A stretch of 64,000 bases of DNA. Source: Cynocephalus volans (Eukaryota; Chordata; Mammalia; Dermoptera; Cynocephalidae). The notes under the pieces are model-generated. The model was given only the letters and a program-made list of their open reading frames with translations, did no database searches and had not been told where the DNA came from. A program made the translations under genes and the position numbers. The stretch is from positions 50,896,907 to 50,960,906 of the forward strand of contig NC_084463.1 in the NCBI RefSeq assembly GCF_027409185.1, given 5' to 3'. Numbering within the stretch: position 1 is the first letter of the stretch; every line of letters begins with the position of its first letter. Shown here one piece after another: positions 11,201 through 23,300 of the stretch.

Positions 11201-13923
11201 GGATCGTGCCCCAGGGCCGGGCTCCCGGCTGGGGCACAGACACCCTTGCATAGCACCGCCCTAACCTTGGAGGCCAGGATGCAAGCCTTGCCTGTCATCA
11301 GCATCCAGAGCATTCACTTGGAGCGCTGAGGGTAGGTGAGACAGTGGCCAAATGCCCAGTGGGGCTCAGTCTGGGGCGCTGAGCTGTACTCCGATTTGTG
11401 ATGCCTCCTGGAACATGCACCCCAAGCCTCTGTCCAGTCTGAGCCATGCTTGGGGAAGTTTCTGACTGCAGCTGTGTGTGTTTCTGCAGCCCGGGGCTGA
11501 AGTGGCCATGACAGAGGGGCCGGGGTGAGGTTCCAGGGGGCAGGGAGGGGCTGCACGACCGGATGACAGACGTTGACACCGAGTATGTGTTTCTGTCCCT
11601 CCCACAGGACATCAAGGATGCCCTGCGCAGGTACGAGCCCTTGGCCTCTCCCAGGGCAAGTGGGCAGGTGTGGGGTGGGTGCCCAGCTGCTGGCCACAGG
11701 GGTAAAACCTGGGCTGTCCCCTCTAGGGTCCAGGATGTGAAGCTGCAGCCTCCAGAAGTGGTGCCCATGGAGCTGAGGACTGTGTGCAGGGTCCCGGGGC
11801 TGGTGGAAACCCTGCGGAGGTTTCGAGGTGGGTGCTGAGGCTCTGGGGTGGGGGGTGATGACCGAGAAAGGAGACCACCCAAGAACCTGCGGTGGCCAGC
11901 AGTGTGTTCTGTGTCCTGCAGCACTCATGGGCTTGGGTTATAGGAAATCTCTGCTATCACTTCCAACATAACTGTGTGGGTATTTTCCACACCAAGCACT
12001 TCTCCAACTTTCTGGGCACTGATTAAGTGTCCAGCAATTCAGTTCAATCCTGACACTAACTATCTAGTTAGCACAGACCCCACAGGTAAGGACTCAGTCC
12101 CTCAAGATGCCCCCACTTCAGATGCCAGTGGCAGATTCCAGGGGCCCCTGTACTTCTGTCTGCCCTGCTATAAATTGGGGGTTCCCATGACACCTTTATG
12201 TAGTTTGATAATTTGCTGGAGCATCTCACAGAACTCAGGGCAACACTTTACTTATTGCTCCTGGTTTATTACAAAGGATACAGGTCAGGAACAGCAGGAT
12301 GGAAGAGATGCTCAGGGCAAGTTTGGAGAAGCAGATTGGACCCTCCAACCCTGTCTAGGTGCACCACCTGCCTGAAACGCACCGTTTAGGGGATCTCGTG
12401 GAGGTTGCATTCCATAGGCGTGACTGATTACATCACTGCTCGTTGGTGATTGAACTCAACCTTCAGCCCCTCTCCCCTCTCTGAGGTTGGTGGTGGGTTT
12501 CCTCACAAGTGCCTCCAAAAACTCGTAGCATCCTGGACCTTCCCAAGCCCCTGGAGACAAGTACAGGAGCCCCTGGAACTTGCAACTGGCATCTGAAGTG
12601 GGGGCATCTTGTGGGACTAAGCCGTTACCTGTGGAGTCTGTGCCACCTCCAGATAGATAGTGTCAGGATGGAACTGTCAGGCAGAGAGTTCCAAATCTCT
12701 GTTCCCATGGCTGGTCTTTCTGGTGGCCAGTCTCATCCTGGGACACCTGGGATCCCCACCTGAGTCACCTCAGTAGCATAACCTCAGGTGTGCTGGAAAG
12801 GGGCTTCTTAGGAGCAATAAAACTCCATTCGTTCAGGAAATTCCGAGGGGGTTAGGAGCTTTATGCCAGGAACTGGGGTCAATAACCAAATCTATTTCTA
12901 ATGACACCACTGTCATCCACAGGAGATGCTGTCCTCGGCCAGTAGGTCGAGAGTCTGTGTAAGAGCTGCACGCAGGCCCACACCTGTCAGTGTTGGGACA
13001 GCCACCCTTTGCCACTCCTGGTATAGGGTCTCTGTGTTGCCCTGGGAGCAGCTGGGGCTCAGCAAAGCCCAGAGGGAAAATGGGCTCAGAACCCAGCAGA
13101 CTTCCATTGGAGATTTCAGGAAAGACAGACGTAGAAAGCAGTGGCGTTTCCTCCTGTCGTCTGAAGGCCAAACGTGGGCCACTTTCTAAAACATTCTGAG
13201 TTGCTACCGGACATAGTTAGGTCATTGTTTCTGGGGTGGGGGAGCAGTCTGTTTGGGGACAGTTGATAACTCCAGTAATCTTGAGGGTGGATGAGCCTTG
13301 GGTAGATGCAGCGCAGGCTGGCCGAACCCGAGCTGGTGGCCACCATGCCTCGGTGACCTCACCCTCTTCCTGCAGGGGATGTGACCCTGGACCCAGACAC
13401 TGCCAACCCTGAGCTGGTCCTTTCAGAGGACAGGAGGAGCGTGCAGCGGGGCGACCTGCGGCAGTCCCTGCCTGACAGCCCGGAGCGCTTCGACCCCGGC
13501 CCCTGCGTGCTGGGCCAGGAGCGCTTCTCCTCGGGCCGCCACTACTGGGAGGTGGAGGTGGGGGACCGCAGCAGCTGGGCCCTGGGCGTGTGCAGGGAGA
13601 ACGTGAACAGGAAGGAGAAGGGCGAGCTGTCGGCCGGCAATGGCTTCTGGATCCTGGTGTTCCTGGGGAGCTACTACACCTCGCCCGAAAGGGCCTTCAC
13701 GCCCCTCCGGGACCCTCCAAGGCGCGTGGGGATCTTTCTGGACTATGAGGCCGGACATCTGTCATTCTACAGTGCGACTGACGGGTCGCTGTTGTTCATC
13801 TTCCCCGAGACCCCCTTCTCCGGGACGCTCCGGCCCCTCTTCTCACCTCTGTCGAGCAGCCCAACCCCTATGACCATCTGCCGGCTGAAAGGCGGGCCTG
13901 GAGATGCCCTGGTTCCCCAGTGA
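4713..13923 (+). CDS. TRIM11: TRIM11, complete, 6 coding exons, 468 residues
   Basis: TRIM11 is a RING E3 ubiquitin ligase reported to act on humanin, PHOX2B and misfolded or aggregating proteins (family knowledge). The exons 4713-5120, 9018-9113, 10199-10429, 11608-11630, 11727-11827 and 13376-13923 join to 468 codons, the length of human TRIM11. RING C3HC4 ligands are Cys16, Cys19, Cys31, His33, Cys36, Cys39, Cys53 and Cys56. The B-box 2 has Cys92, His95, Cys103, Cys111, Cys114, His120 and His123. A coiled coil spans about 137-245 and PRY-SPRY runs from about 290 to the end. The start ATG lies in gcgccATGG context. Four introns are GT-AG, but intron 2 has a GC donor. No frame damage is seen, so the gene looks functional. 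Confidence 0.97.
5165..5345 (+). repeat. Partial ~140-bp direct duplication with GC boxes at start of TRIM11 intron 1
   Basis: The motif gggggcgtggcctgttccgg occurs near 5174 and again near 5311, with similar neighbours (cccggggactgggcg / gcccagggactgagtg). Each copy holds an Sp1-like GC box. Such boxes are common in CpG islands, so the regulatory role is only possible. Confidence 0.5.
6501..6678 (+). mobile_element. Dimeric tRNA-Ile-like SINE (CYN type)
   Basis: Begins gggccggcccgtggctcac. The first unit has an A box (TGGCTCACTCGG) and B box (GGTTCGGATCC). A second, diverged unit follows and ends in an A-rich tail. A 13-bp target-site duplication, agaatggaaaaac, is at 6488-6500 and 6679-6691. 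Confidence 0.85.
8150..8490 (-). repeat. MaLR-type LTR fragment
   Basis: Contains gcctgggtggcttaaaagaa, cctcacatggtggaagggat, ttcatgaaggcttcaccctc and acctcctaatatgttcgcca. These are the reverse-strand landmarks of MLT1/MST-like LTRs. Confidence 0.65.
9018..9113 (+). CDS. TRIM11: TRIM11 exon 2 (96 bp, GC donor)
   Basis: 32 codons, [13 protein letters not shown]... to TCTLWQ, the first part of the coil. The acceptor is tccccccag. The only end that keeps frame with exon 3 is ...CAG|GCAGGT, a GC donor. The nearby GT at 9118 would add 4 bases and shift the frame. Confidence 0.9.
9420..10140 (+). repeat. Degenerate minisatellite in TRIM11 intron 2
   Basis: About 18 imperfect copies of a roughly 35-40 bp unit built on 'gggtggtagatttggggtc' followed by 'tggccagccc' or 'tagataacccc'. 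It ends about 60 bp before exon 3. Unit length and copy number are estimates by eye. Confidence 0.8.
10199..10429 (+). CDS. TRIM11: TRIM11 exon 3: coiled coil
   Basis: 231 bp, 77 codons, [17 protein letters not shown] to LPALGLLQ, between cccgcag and gtgagc. Leu/Glu-rich heptads form the dimerising coil. Confidence 0.96.
10615..11105 (-). repeat. MaLR-type LTR fragment with (GGT)n
   Basis: Landmarks are gcttataacagaattcctga, gactgggtagtttataaaca and the Ca-rich 3' part ending in acacccagtttagcccatg. A (GGT)n run lies at about 11068-11087. It occupies most of TRIM11 intron 3. Confidence 0.6.
11608..11630 (+). CDS. TRIM11: TRIM11 exon 4 (23 bp)
   Basis: Micro-exon encoding DIKDALR plus two bases, between ctcccacag and gtacga. 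It is the homologue of TRIM17 2141-2163. Confidence 0.93.
11727..11827 (+). CDS. TRIM11: TRIM11 exon 5
   Basis: 101 bp encoding [18 protein letters not shown] and [15 protein letters not shown], after cccctctag and before gtgggt. It links the coil to the PRY segment. Confidence 0.94.
12020..12890. repeat. Ancient interspersed repeat(s) in TRIM11 intron 5
   Basis: Old repeat sequence with a nested block at about 12545-12745 (acttgcaactggcatctgaa, cctccagatagatagtgtca). That block resembles 29440-29560 downstream of the provirus. I cannot name the family with confidence. No gene is seen in 11828-13375 apart from this. Confidence 0.4.
13376..13923 (+). CDS. TRIM11: TRIM11 exon 6: PRY-SPRY
   Basis: The terminal exon begins [19 protein letters not shown], with the LDP motif of PRY. 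SPRY follows with [24 protein letters not shown] and [15 protein letters not shown], ending LVPQ and TGA at 13921-13923. Confidence 0.97.
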
Positions 13924-14403
13924 CTTGGACCCTCTCGGGGGAATCCCTTCCCTTCTCCCGGCCACTTGTCCTGGCTTTGGGTGTTTTGTTCACTTGGAGG
14001 ACTTGGGTGGAGGAAGCGTGTCCTCTGGGCAACGGGAGGAACGTGTGGTGCCTTTCTGAATGTACATGGGAAAACCTGAGTTCTGGGAATGGCATGGGCA
14101 GATGTGGGGTGGGCCTTGTCCTCCCTGTGGGACCCCTCCAGGCTACCAAATGCCACTAAGCATCAACAGCCCTGACCAAAGCCCTGAGCCTCGCAAGCCC
14201 CACCAGAAACACACAGCATCCAGGGCCTGCCCGAGCACCCCACCTCTAGGGACATGCCCCATGTGGCTGCTGGGAGGCGAGCCAGTTCCAAACCCACTTA
14301 TGTCCCATGAAAGGGGAGGGCCACCTACTGGAGGGACATCAGTCTTCAGGCAAAAGATGATCTGAGGAAGCTAAGTAGGAGGGGAACTGAGCAGAAGTCC
14401 CCA

Positions 14404-14409
14404 AATAAA
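14404..14409 (+). promoter_or_regulatory. Candidate TRIM11 polyadenylation signal 1
   Basis: AATAAA 480 bp after the TRIM11 stop codon, within otherwise unremarkable 3' UTR sequence. Confidence 0.5.
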
Positions 14410-14847
14410 GGGCCTTCTGGAAAATTCCGTGGGTGCAGAGATTCACCTTTGGCAGTTGTGTGGGGTCTGGAGGTGAGAGTAGGACTTGGAAATGACACTT
14501 GCAAACTCAATGGTTGTGTTTGGAAGCCTTTCTGGGCATATTCCTGGCTGAGAGCTGCTGGCTTTTACCCTCGCAAACGCTTCTCTGGTCTCCATACTGA
14601 CCTCAGGTGGCAGTCCCTGACTTCAGGAACCTGTCTGTAGGGTCTTGGCCACTGCCAAGGGCTTGGGACATTTCAGAGGCTGTGGTCCCTCCACTGGAGG
14701 AGGAGGGTGGCTGCAGAGAGCCCTGAGCACACAGAGTCAAGGAGGGTGTTAAGGTTTGGTGTTTCTTCCCTCTTTATAAGAAGGTACCACTTGACTTCTC
14801 TTTTCCCCCTCCGCTTTATTTATTGTGAGGACAGCGTTCCCACATTA

Positions 14848-14853
14848 AATAAA
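14848..14853 (+). promoter_or_regulatory. Candidate TRIM11 polyadenylation signal 2
   Basis: AATAAA in 'cacattaaataaactgtgatcattgt', with a G/T-bearing stretch just downstream. It fits a longer 3' UTR of about 0.95 kb. Confidence 0.6.
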
Positions 14854-14959
14854 CTGTGATCATTGTCTGTAATCCTACTATTCCCTGCTTAGGTAGACAA
14901 ATAGTGGCTTCCCGATGCCAGGCAGAGGGCCAGAGCCAGGGTGATAGAACAGGCAGGAT

Positions 14960-15390
14960 CCTACCTGCGCCAGTGGCGTGTGACTCCACTAGTAAACGGT
15001 GAGCACTGCAGTATCTGCGAGTGAGTCCTACCTGGCAGGGGAGAGCCCTACACTAGCGGTGTGTGAGCCCTAGACAAGCACAGTGAGCTTTTCCACTGTC
15101 AGTGGGTGAGCCCTGTACTAGCCCTGGGTGAGCTCTACACGGGCAGTGAGTGAGCCTTCTCTTGCTGTGGGTTATCCTGTACACTAGCAGTGCCTGAGCC
15201 TTACATAAGAAGTGGGTGAGTACTGCACTAGCAGCATGTGAGCCTTACACCCCTGTGTAATCCCATGCACTAGAAGCGTGTGAGCCTTACACCCCTGTGT
15301 AAATCCCATGCACTAGCAGTGGGTGAGCCTACACTACCTGTGGGTAATCCTGTATACTGGCAGTGAGTGAGTCCTACACCAGCAGTGTTT
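14960..15390 (+). repeat. Degenerate minisatellite, GTGAGCC unit
   Basis: Roughly a dozen imperfect copies of a unit near 35 bp with the core 'cactagcagtgggtgagcc' and 'ttacac'. Copies vary in length. It lies just beyond the TRIM11 3' end. Confidence 0.75.
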
Positions 15391-15399
15391 GAACTGCTT

Positions 15400-15650
15400 C
15401 CATCCATCAAGGGTGACCTCAGAGGCCCCGCTCCCATTTCATCCAAGGGTGATCTCAGCCCCAGCACTTCATCAAGGGTGACCTTAGAGTTCCTGTGCCC
15501 CCAAAATCTGATGGTGACCTCAGAGTGCCAGTTCTTCATTAATTTATCAAGGACAGCTTCACAGTCCCTGGCCCATCCATCCATCTGAGGGTAACCTCAG
15601 AATCTCTGCACCCCGTCCATCCTAGTGTGACCTCAGACTCCCTGCACATG
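15400..15650 (+). repeat. Second degenerate tandem repeat
   Basis: About six copies of a 40-45 bp unit with the core 'catcaagggtgacctcagag'. It abuts the previous minisatellite and ends where the inverted-duplication arm begins. Confidence 0.7.
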
Positions 15651-18089
15651 AGTTCTACGTCATCATGAAACCTATGCCCTGGTAGCTTGCCTTTTCTTTG
15701 CCTGTGGGCATACTGCTTGCTCCCAGCCCATCTCCATTATAGACAGTGCTCCAGCAAGAGTTATTGAACACAGTGTGCCAAAAGAGCAGGGAGAACCAAC
15801 TACCAAGTCCTGTGGTGGAGAGGACTCTTTGGTAAGGACTTTGAAACTGCGGGTGCCTGGGCACAGTAAAAAGCAGACCAACCTCTAAAATTCTGTGCAC
15901 AGTGCCCTTCCTCCAAGCCTGTGCTCTAGTCATGGTCCCTGCTTCCCTCTTCCATGAATACATGGGATTACTGGGCTGTGGGGCAAGTGCACTGTCGCCT
16001 TAACAGAGGCTGCCTCAGGTTCTTAATCACTTAGCCACCCTATGTCCTCCATTTCCTTGGACATGAGAAAGAAAATTTGAGACAGAAGCCCAGCCCAGGA
16101 TATCAGGAAGCTGGCAGGGAGGTCCTTCTTGCCTTGGACGTAAACCGCCTTGCAGGACATCAACCTCAGATGAGGACCCTCTGACACAATGCCAGTCCTC
16201 CTCATATTATGTCTCAGCAAAAATGGAAAAGCGGCCAAACACCCTCTCTCGGCTAAAATGCGTCACTACCAATCGTTCACCAGCTTTAGCTCACTCTACC
16301 AGCCTTCCCTGTGGATGAGGTTTATTGAGACACCCAATCATGGGATTGTCCCGTGTTTGGATAACATCCAACCCAGAACCAACTAGCAGCGCGTGAACCT
16401 GTTTTCTTAAATGCACTTTGAAACTACCCCACCAGAGCCCAAGTCCCATAGTCCATTCCTCTGAGCACCGTCTTACTGAGTTGCCCGTGGTTCCCAGGGT
16501 GGGGGGTGTGATCGCCTTCACTGCCACCAGTGATAAGCCTGACTTACTGGACCATAGCTGTGTTCCTGGGGAGCTTGGGCTGGAGGGGGTGGGCAGCAGA
16601 CTCTGCCTTCTTGGTTTTAAACCAATCTAAGGGATCCAGTGACTGCCACATGCTAAATTCAGCCTATCCCAGTTTCCCCATCTCCAGACCACCTTGTTCA
16701 AATAGTGGACACTCTCCTTGAATCTGACCGAAGCAGGACACTTTGATCTAAAACCCTAATATCTCCAAAACTGAACTAGCCAGCACCCACCCCCCGCAAA
16801 CACTGCCTTTACCTCTCTCCTGCTTTGCAATCCGGTGACGGCCAACATGTGGCCACTCGACAATCCCTAAAGCACCATTTACTCATTTCCCCAGAGCTCT
16901 GGTATAGGGAAGGACAATGAATATCATTTCTCCATCCGACACAAGATTCAGGGCTAACAAGAGAACGAACCCATAACAGATTAAAAGAAAAGGATAACAA
17001 ATTTAATTAACAAAAGCTTCACATGCTAAGTGAGCCTTCAGAAATGAAGACCCAAACAGAGACATCTGTCTGTCTTTATGCTTGGGTTTGACAAAGAATG
17101 GATAGCTGTGTTGGAATCATGATTGGACATTAGGTTTCGACCTAATGGGAATAACCTGGGAGAACCTAGCAAGGCCTGTTTGTTCAGATTCTTCTTAGGC
17201 TCTGGATACAGGGCAGGACCCCCATGGAATGAGGGTTTTATGACCTATTTTTAGGGGAGGTGGTCAGAGAATTCTTTTATGATTTCCTGCAGGGGAGAAA
17301 AGTAAGAGAAGATCACAGTTTCCTTCAGCTGAAAATGCTCAATGTGTCAAGAGGTGCTATATATTAAGGTATCTGAGCCCCATTACTGACATTCCACAAA
17401 ACTAGTACAATATGACGATCAGGACGTTGACATTTATGCAATCAACATAGAGAACGTTTCCATCACCACAGGGTCCCTCCTGCTCCCCTTATAACCACAC
17501 CCACTTGCTTCCCACCCGTAACACGCCTTAATCCTGCCACCTGACAATCTGTTCTGCATACTTTCGTCATTTCAAGAATGTTCTGTAAGTGAAATAATCC
17601 CATATGTCAGCTTTGGAGATTGGCTTTTCCTTGGCTAGCATACTTCTCTGGAAATTCATGAAGATTGTTGCCTGTGTGAATAGTTGGTTCCTTTTTATTG
17701 CTGAGAAGTATCTTCTGGTGTTTGTGCCACAGTTTGTTTAACGATTTACCCACTGAAGGACATTCAGGTTGTTCCCAGTTTGGGGCTATTACAAATAAAG
17801 CTTTTATAAACTCTCATGTACAGGTTTCTGTGGGACCTTAAATCCTCATTGTTCTGAAATAAATGCCCTGGAATGCGATGTCTGCATTGTTTATAGTTTC
17901 ATTTGCCATCTGTATATCCTCTTGTTAAAACCAAACAAACAAAAAACAAACTTTAGACAAATTAAATTTTAAGAAGTTTAATTGAGCAAAGAATGATTCA
18001 GGAATAGGGCTGACCATGAACCAGAATAGATTCGGATAGACTCCATAGATACATAGATACATAGGTAGATATTCTGAGAACCCCTTGTA

Positions 18090-18540
18090 TTAGTCAATTA
18101 TCTGTTGCTTATAACAGAATAAATGAGATTGGGTAATTCATAAGAAAATGAAATTTCTTTCTTACAGCTATGGAAGCTGGGAAGTCCAAGGTCAAGAGAG
18201 CACATGTAGTGAGGGACTTCTCACTGGTTGGGTGACTCTCTACAGAGTCCTATGGTGACACAAGTTATCACACGGAGAGGGCTGAGCAAGATGTCATTTA
18301 TGTGCTCACTTTCTCTCCTTATAAAGCCCCTAGTGCCACTCCTGTGAGAAGCAATTATCATAAACCCATCAATCCATGAATGAGTTATACGCATTAATCC
18401 ATTAATCCATTCATGACAGCATCCTCATGATCCAGTCACTTGCCAAAGTCCCCACCTTGCCAATACCATAGTCTGATTTCCCATCTTGTTAACACTGTTA
18501 CAATGGGGATCAAGCCTTAATGAGTTTTTGAGAAACATTC
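18090..18540 (-). repeat. MaLR-type LTR (left arm copy)
   Basis: Starts tgtattagtcaattatctgt then gcttataacagaataaatga and runs to atccagtcacttgccaaagtc. Its inverted counterpart is 38880-39310, so it was present before the duplication. Confidence 0.7.
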
Positions 18541-18579
18541 AAACATTCACTCCTGCTAATTCAGAAAACAAAAATCCTG

Positions 18580-18678
18580 GGGCCGGCCCGTGGCTCACTC
18601 GGGAGAGCGTGGTGCTGACAACACCAAGTCAAGGGTTAAGATCCCCTTACTGGTCATCTTTTTAAAAAAACAACAAAA
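18580..18678 (+). mobile_element. Monomeric CYN-like SINE, left arm only
   Basis: Starts ggggccggcccgtggctcac and ends ggtcatctttttaaaaaaac. A perfect 16-bp target-site duplication gaaaacaaaaatcctg is at 18564-18579 and 18679-18694. The right arm has the unfilled site near 38850. Confidence 0.88.
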
Positions 18679-20059
18679 GAAAACAAAAATCCTGCAACAT
18701 ATTACAACGGGCACGGTTTCACACAGCAGAATGCTCAAGAACTGGGGAATTCCCAGGAGCAGAAGCCAAGACAGGAGAAGAGAGCGGGGTTGGAAGGAAT
18801 CTGGGAAGCCAGGGCCACGCTTGTCCTACAGCTGATGACAAGAACTGGACACCTTGTTCTAATAGTGGCGAGAGTGAAAGAACAGCACAAAACCCCACAA
18901 CTAGGTGAGTAGGGACAGAAATCTCTGACTGAAACGGGGACCCACGAACTTTTACTCTGTGTGTAAAAGGATGGGCATCCGAAAGCTGCCTTCAGCAAAA
19001 AGAAAAAATACTTCCTGTTTTCCCAAATCTTCAAGGGCCGAAGTAGAACAGCTTAAGCCCATACAGCTGGGGCAGACAAAAGAAATCCCTGTTAGAGGAA
19101 CACCGAGAACCAAGAGCTAGCAATCTTGAGCATAGAATCTGAAATTACACAGCACAAAAGGAAGCCAGCTATTGGGAAAAAGAACAGAAACCACAAAGTC
19201 AGTCTTCTGACTGACTGAGATGTTAAAGAAGTCCTGATATTGGAATTATGAGAGTTTCAGTACATACAAAGTAGGCCAAAGATAAAGTCAAAATCTTGGC
19301 AGTTTTGAAAATAGCCAAACAGCCATTCTAGAGTAGAAACCTATCATAACTGAAATATAAAATCAAAGTGTGATATATAACAAACATTAAACTTGACTCA
19401 TGTGAAAAAATATTGTGAACTAAAACGCTGAGGTGCGGAAGTCTAGCCAAACTGCAGCACAGAGACATGACAAATAGAAAATACAAGTACAGTTACATAT
19501 ATATGAACATAAAAGGAGATTTAAAAAAAAAAAAAAACATTTAATTGCATTTCCAAAAATGGAGAATAGACTTTAAAAAGCAATCCTCAGTAAAACAATG
19601 AATAAAAAATTTTCTAAAAGTGCAAATGGAATAAATCCTCATATTCAGAAGACACACTGTATCCCAAGCAGGACAAAAAGAAAGAAATCCTTAAAGATAA
19701 ATAATTTGGTTAAAAGGGGAATGCCGAAAATAAGTGCGACTTAAGAGCAGGCACCAAGGATGTAAGGTTAAAACAAGGAAGATAATTATAAGTCTGAGAA
19801 TTATACTGATTCCTGAAGGATCTATGAAGTAGTGAACAAGAATAGTGAGAAAATGGCAACACACACACAAAATAAATATGACACAGACATTGGAGAAAAT
19901 GACCGCAATAGTACTGAGGTAGGCAGATGGGGATTTGGTGCTACATAAACAACTTATCTCATACAGAAGACTCCATTTAAAACAAATACCATTATGAATT
20001 TCTTAGAAATTGATGTTTCTTCCTCCTTATACTTTGCAAAACCTTGGTTATCCTTGCAT

Positions 20060-20375
20060 CACCTCAGATTAACACCAGAGGACTGACAGTAGCACAGCTT
20101 CTGGACACCCAGGGTGGCAGGGCTGTTGGTGCATAACAGAGTTGAGAAGGATGAGATGCTCAAGTCCACATAGTACACGACCAGAAAGAAATTCACTGGC
20201 AGCATGATGGCTTGAGTGGCCCTTTTCTCTGGGGAGATTGTAGGGGAGAGGAAGGTACTGTGAAGGTACTGGGATTGCTTCTTATGTCCGTACAAGAAAA
20301 TCACCATGTACACACTTGAGAGTAGTATGATTCCTACAAAAGACACATCCTTGAGAGCAACAGTACAAAAAATCT
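20060..20375 (-). pseudogene. V1R-like receptor pseudogene, C-terminal half only
   Basis: Vomeronasal type-1 receptors are intronless seven-helix pheromone receptors. On the - strand this fragment encodes DVSFVGIILLSSVYMV, LYGHKKQ, SPEKRATQAIML and FFLVVYYVDLSISSFSTLL, the V1R region from helix 5 to helix 7. The N-terminal half is missing: L1 sequence begins at about 20376. The same segment is present as 36385-36706 in the right arm. It is dead by truncation. Confidence 0.8.
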
Positions 20376-23300
20376 CTTTGAAGTAACTCAGGCAGACCAA
20401 AAAAAAAATTTTTTTTAAAAAGGAAGAAAATCTGAGATAGCAGATAACCTTAAGCACACAAACATCAAAATCATGGGTATTCCTGAAGGGAAGCAGAAAG
20501 GAAAAGGTATTGAGGACATATTCAATAAAATAATAGCAGAAAACTTCCCAGGTATAGGAACAGAAATGGACCTTTCGATTCAGGAGGTTCAAAGATTCCC
20601 CACAGATTCAATCCAAAAATGTCCTCTCCGAGACACACTGTAGTTAAACTGTCCAAACTCAAAGACAAGGATGGAATCCTAAAAACAGCAAGAGAAATGC
20701 ATCAAATCACCTGTAAAGAAGTCTCCATCAGATGAACAGCAGACTTCTCAACAGAAACTCTACAAGCCAGAAGAGAATGGGATGATATACACAAAATACT
20801 AAAACAAACCAACAAGCAACAACAAAAAAACCCTGGTAGCCAACGGTACTGTATCCAGAAAAGCATCATTCAGAAATGAGAGAGAAATAGTGTATTTCCC
20901 AAACAAACAAAAGCTACAAGTGTTCACCACCACACAAACACACCCTACAAGAAATCCTCAAAGGAGTCCTGAATCTGGAATCCAAAAAATGATAATCACT
21001 TCCATTAATACACAAAAAAGAACAAAAAAACACTGATAGAACAAAAGTGCAAATGAAAGACAGAAAGAAACTATCTTACCACCTCAAAAAACAAAAACAC
21101 CAAAGAAAAACAATAAAAGGGGAAGAAAGAAACATAAGATATTCAACATCCAAATGAAAATTGATAAAATGCCAGAAGTAACACAATATCTTTCAGTGAC
21201 AACCCTAAGTGTAAATGGATTAAATTCCCCACTCAAAAGACATTGACTGGCTGATTGGATTAAAAAGCTAGATCCTACTATATGCTGTTTACAAGTGACT
21301 CACCTCATCTGTAATGACACACAGACTAAGAGTGAAGGGATGGAAAAAGATATACCATGCAAATGGAAACCAAAAACGAGAAGGGGTAGCTATTCTTATA
21401 TCAGATAAAATAGACTTTAAACCAAAACTTGTAAAAAGAGACAAAGAAGTCCACTATATAATGATAAAGGAATCTATCCAGCAAGAAGATATAACAATCA
21501 TAAATATATATGCACCCAACATCGGAGCACCTAGATTTATAAAGCAAACACTATTAGACTTAAGGAAAGAGATAGGCCCCAATGCAATAATAGTAGAGGA
21601 CCTGAACACACCTCTTTCAACATTGGACAGATCATCTAGACAGCAAATTGACAGAGAAACACGAGATTTAAACCACTGATTTAAATCTTTAGACTGATTG
21701 GACTTGGCAGATATCTATAGGACATTTCATCCAACAACTACAGAATATACCTTCTTCTCATCAGCTCATGGAACATTCTCCAGGATTGACCATATTCTGG
21801 ATCACAAATTCAAGTCTCAACAAATTTTTAAAAATTGAAATCATTTCAAGTATCTTTTCAGACCTCAATAGATTAAAACTATAAAACAATAATAAGTGAA
21901 ACTCTGGAAAATATACAAACACATGGAAATTAAACAACATGCTCCTGAATGACATATAGGTCCAAGAAGAAATTAAATGAGAAATAAAAAAATTTCATTA
22001 AACTAATGAAAATAATGAAACATTATACCAAAACTTGTGGGATGCTGCCAAAGCAGTTCTAAGAAGGAAGTTTATTTCATTAAATGCTTACATCAAAAGA
22101 ACAGAAAGATTTCAAATAAACAACTTAACAGTACACCTAAAAGAATTAGAAAATCAAGAACATTCCAATTCTAAACATAGCAGACAGAAAGAAATAACTA
22201 AGATCAGAGCAGAAATAAATGAAATAGAAACCTCCAAAACAACACAAAAGATCAATCCCACAAAAAGTCAGTTTTTTGAGAAGATAAATAAAATGGACAA
22301 ACTATTAGCCAGACTAACTATAAAAAGAGAGAAGACCCAAACAACAAAAATTAGAAATGAAAAAGGAGACATAACAACCAATACTACAGAAATACAAAGA
22401 ATCATTAGAGACTATTATGAACAACAATATGCCAACAAATTTTAAAACTTGCAGAATATGGATAAATTTCTAGACACATACAAACTACAAAGACTGAACC
22501 CAGAAGAAATAGGAAACCTGAACAGACCAATAACAAGCAAAGAGATTGAAGCAGTTATCAGCAGTCTCCCAACAAAGAAAAGCCCAGGACCAGATGGCTT
22601 TACTGCTGAGTTCTACCAAACATTTAAAGAGGAATTAGTACCAATTCTCTTCAAACTATTCCAAAAAATTAAAACAAAGGCCATTCTCCCAGACTCATTC
22701 TATGAGACCAGTATTACCCTGACACCAAAGCCAGACAAAAAGATTCAACAATAAATTAAAACTACAGTCAAATATCCTTGAAGAACATAGAGGCAAAAAT
22801 CCTCAACAAAATATTAGCAAACAGAATACAGCAACATATCAAAAAAATTATACCCCACAATCAAGTGGGATTCATCCCAGGGATGCAAGGATGGTTCAAC
22901 ATATGCAAATCAATAAATGTGATACACCACACCAACAAAATCAAGGGGTAAAACCATGTGATTAACTCGATAGATGCAGAAAAAGCATTTGACAAAATTC
23001 AACATCACTTCATGATAAAGACTCTCAGTAACTTAGGTGTAGAAGGAAAGTATCTCAACACAATAAAAGCCATATATGACAAACTCTCTGTCAATATCTT
23101 CCTGAATGGGGAAAAGTTGAAAGCTTTTCTCTTGAGAGCAGGATGATACAAGAATGCCCACTCTCACCACTCCTATTCAACGTAGTACTGGAAGTACTAG
23201 CCAGAGCAATCAGGCAAGACAAAGAGATAAAGCATATATGGATAGGAAAAGACAAAGTCGAATTGTCTCTGTTTGAAGATTATATGATCCTGTATGTAGA

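Larger units (their letters stand above)
15640..20375. repeat. Left arm of a large inverted duplication
   Basis: Read in reverse complement, this arm matches 36385-41820 in the same order along its length. Examples: 15840-15900 pairs with about 41440-41510; 17385-17480 with 39890-39990; 17560-17900 with 39510-39830; 18700-19030 with 38510-38850; 20060-20375 with 36385-36706. The copies are clearly diverged, by eye perhaps 75-80% identical. It contains no intact gene. A MaLR LTR is shared by both arms, whereas a CYN SINE at 18580-18678 is found only here. Confidence 0.85.
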
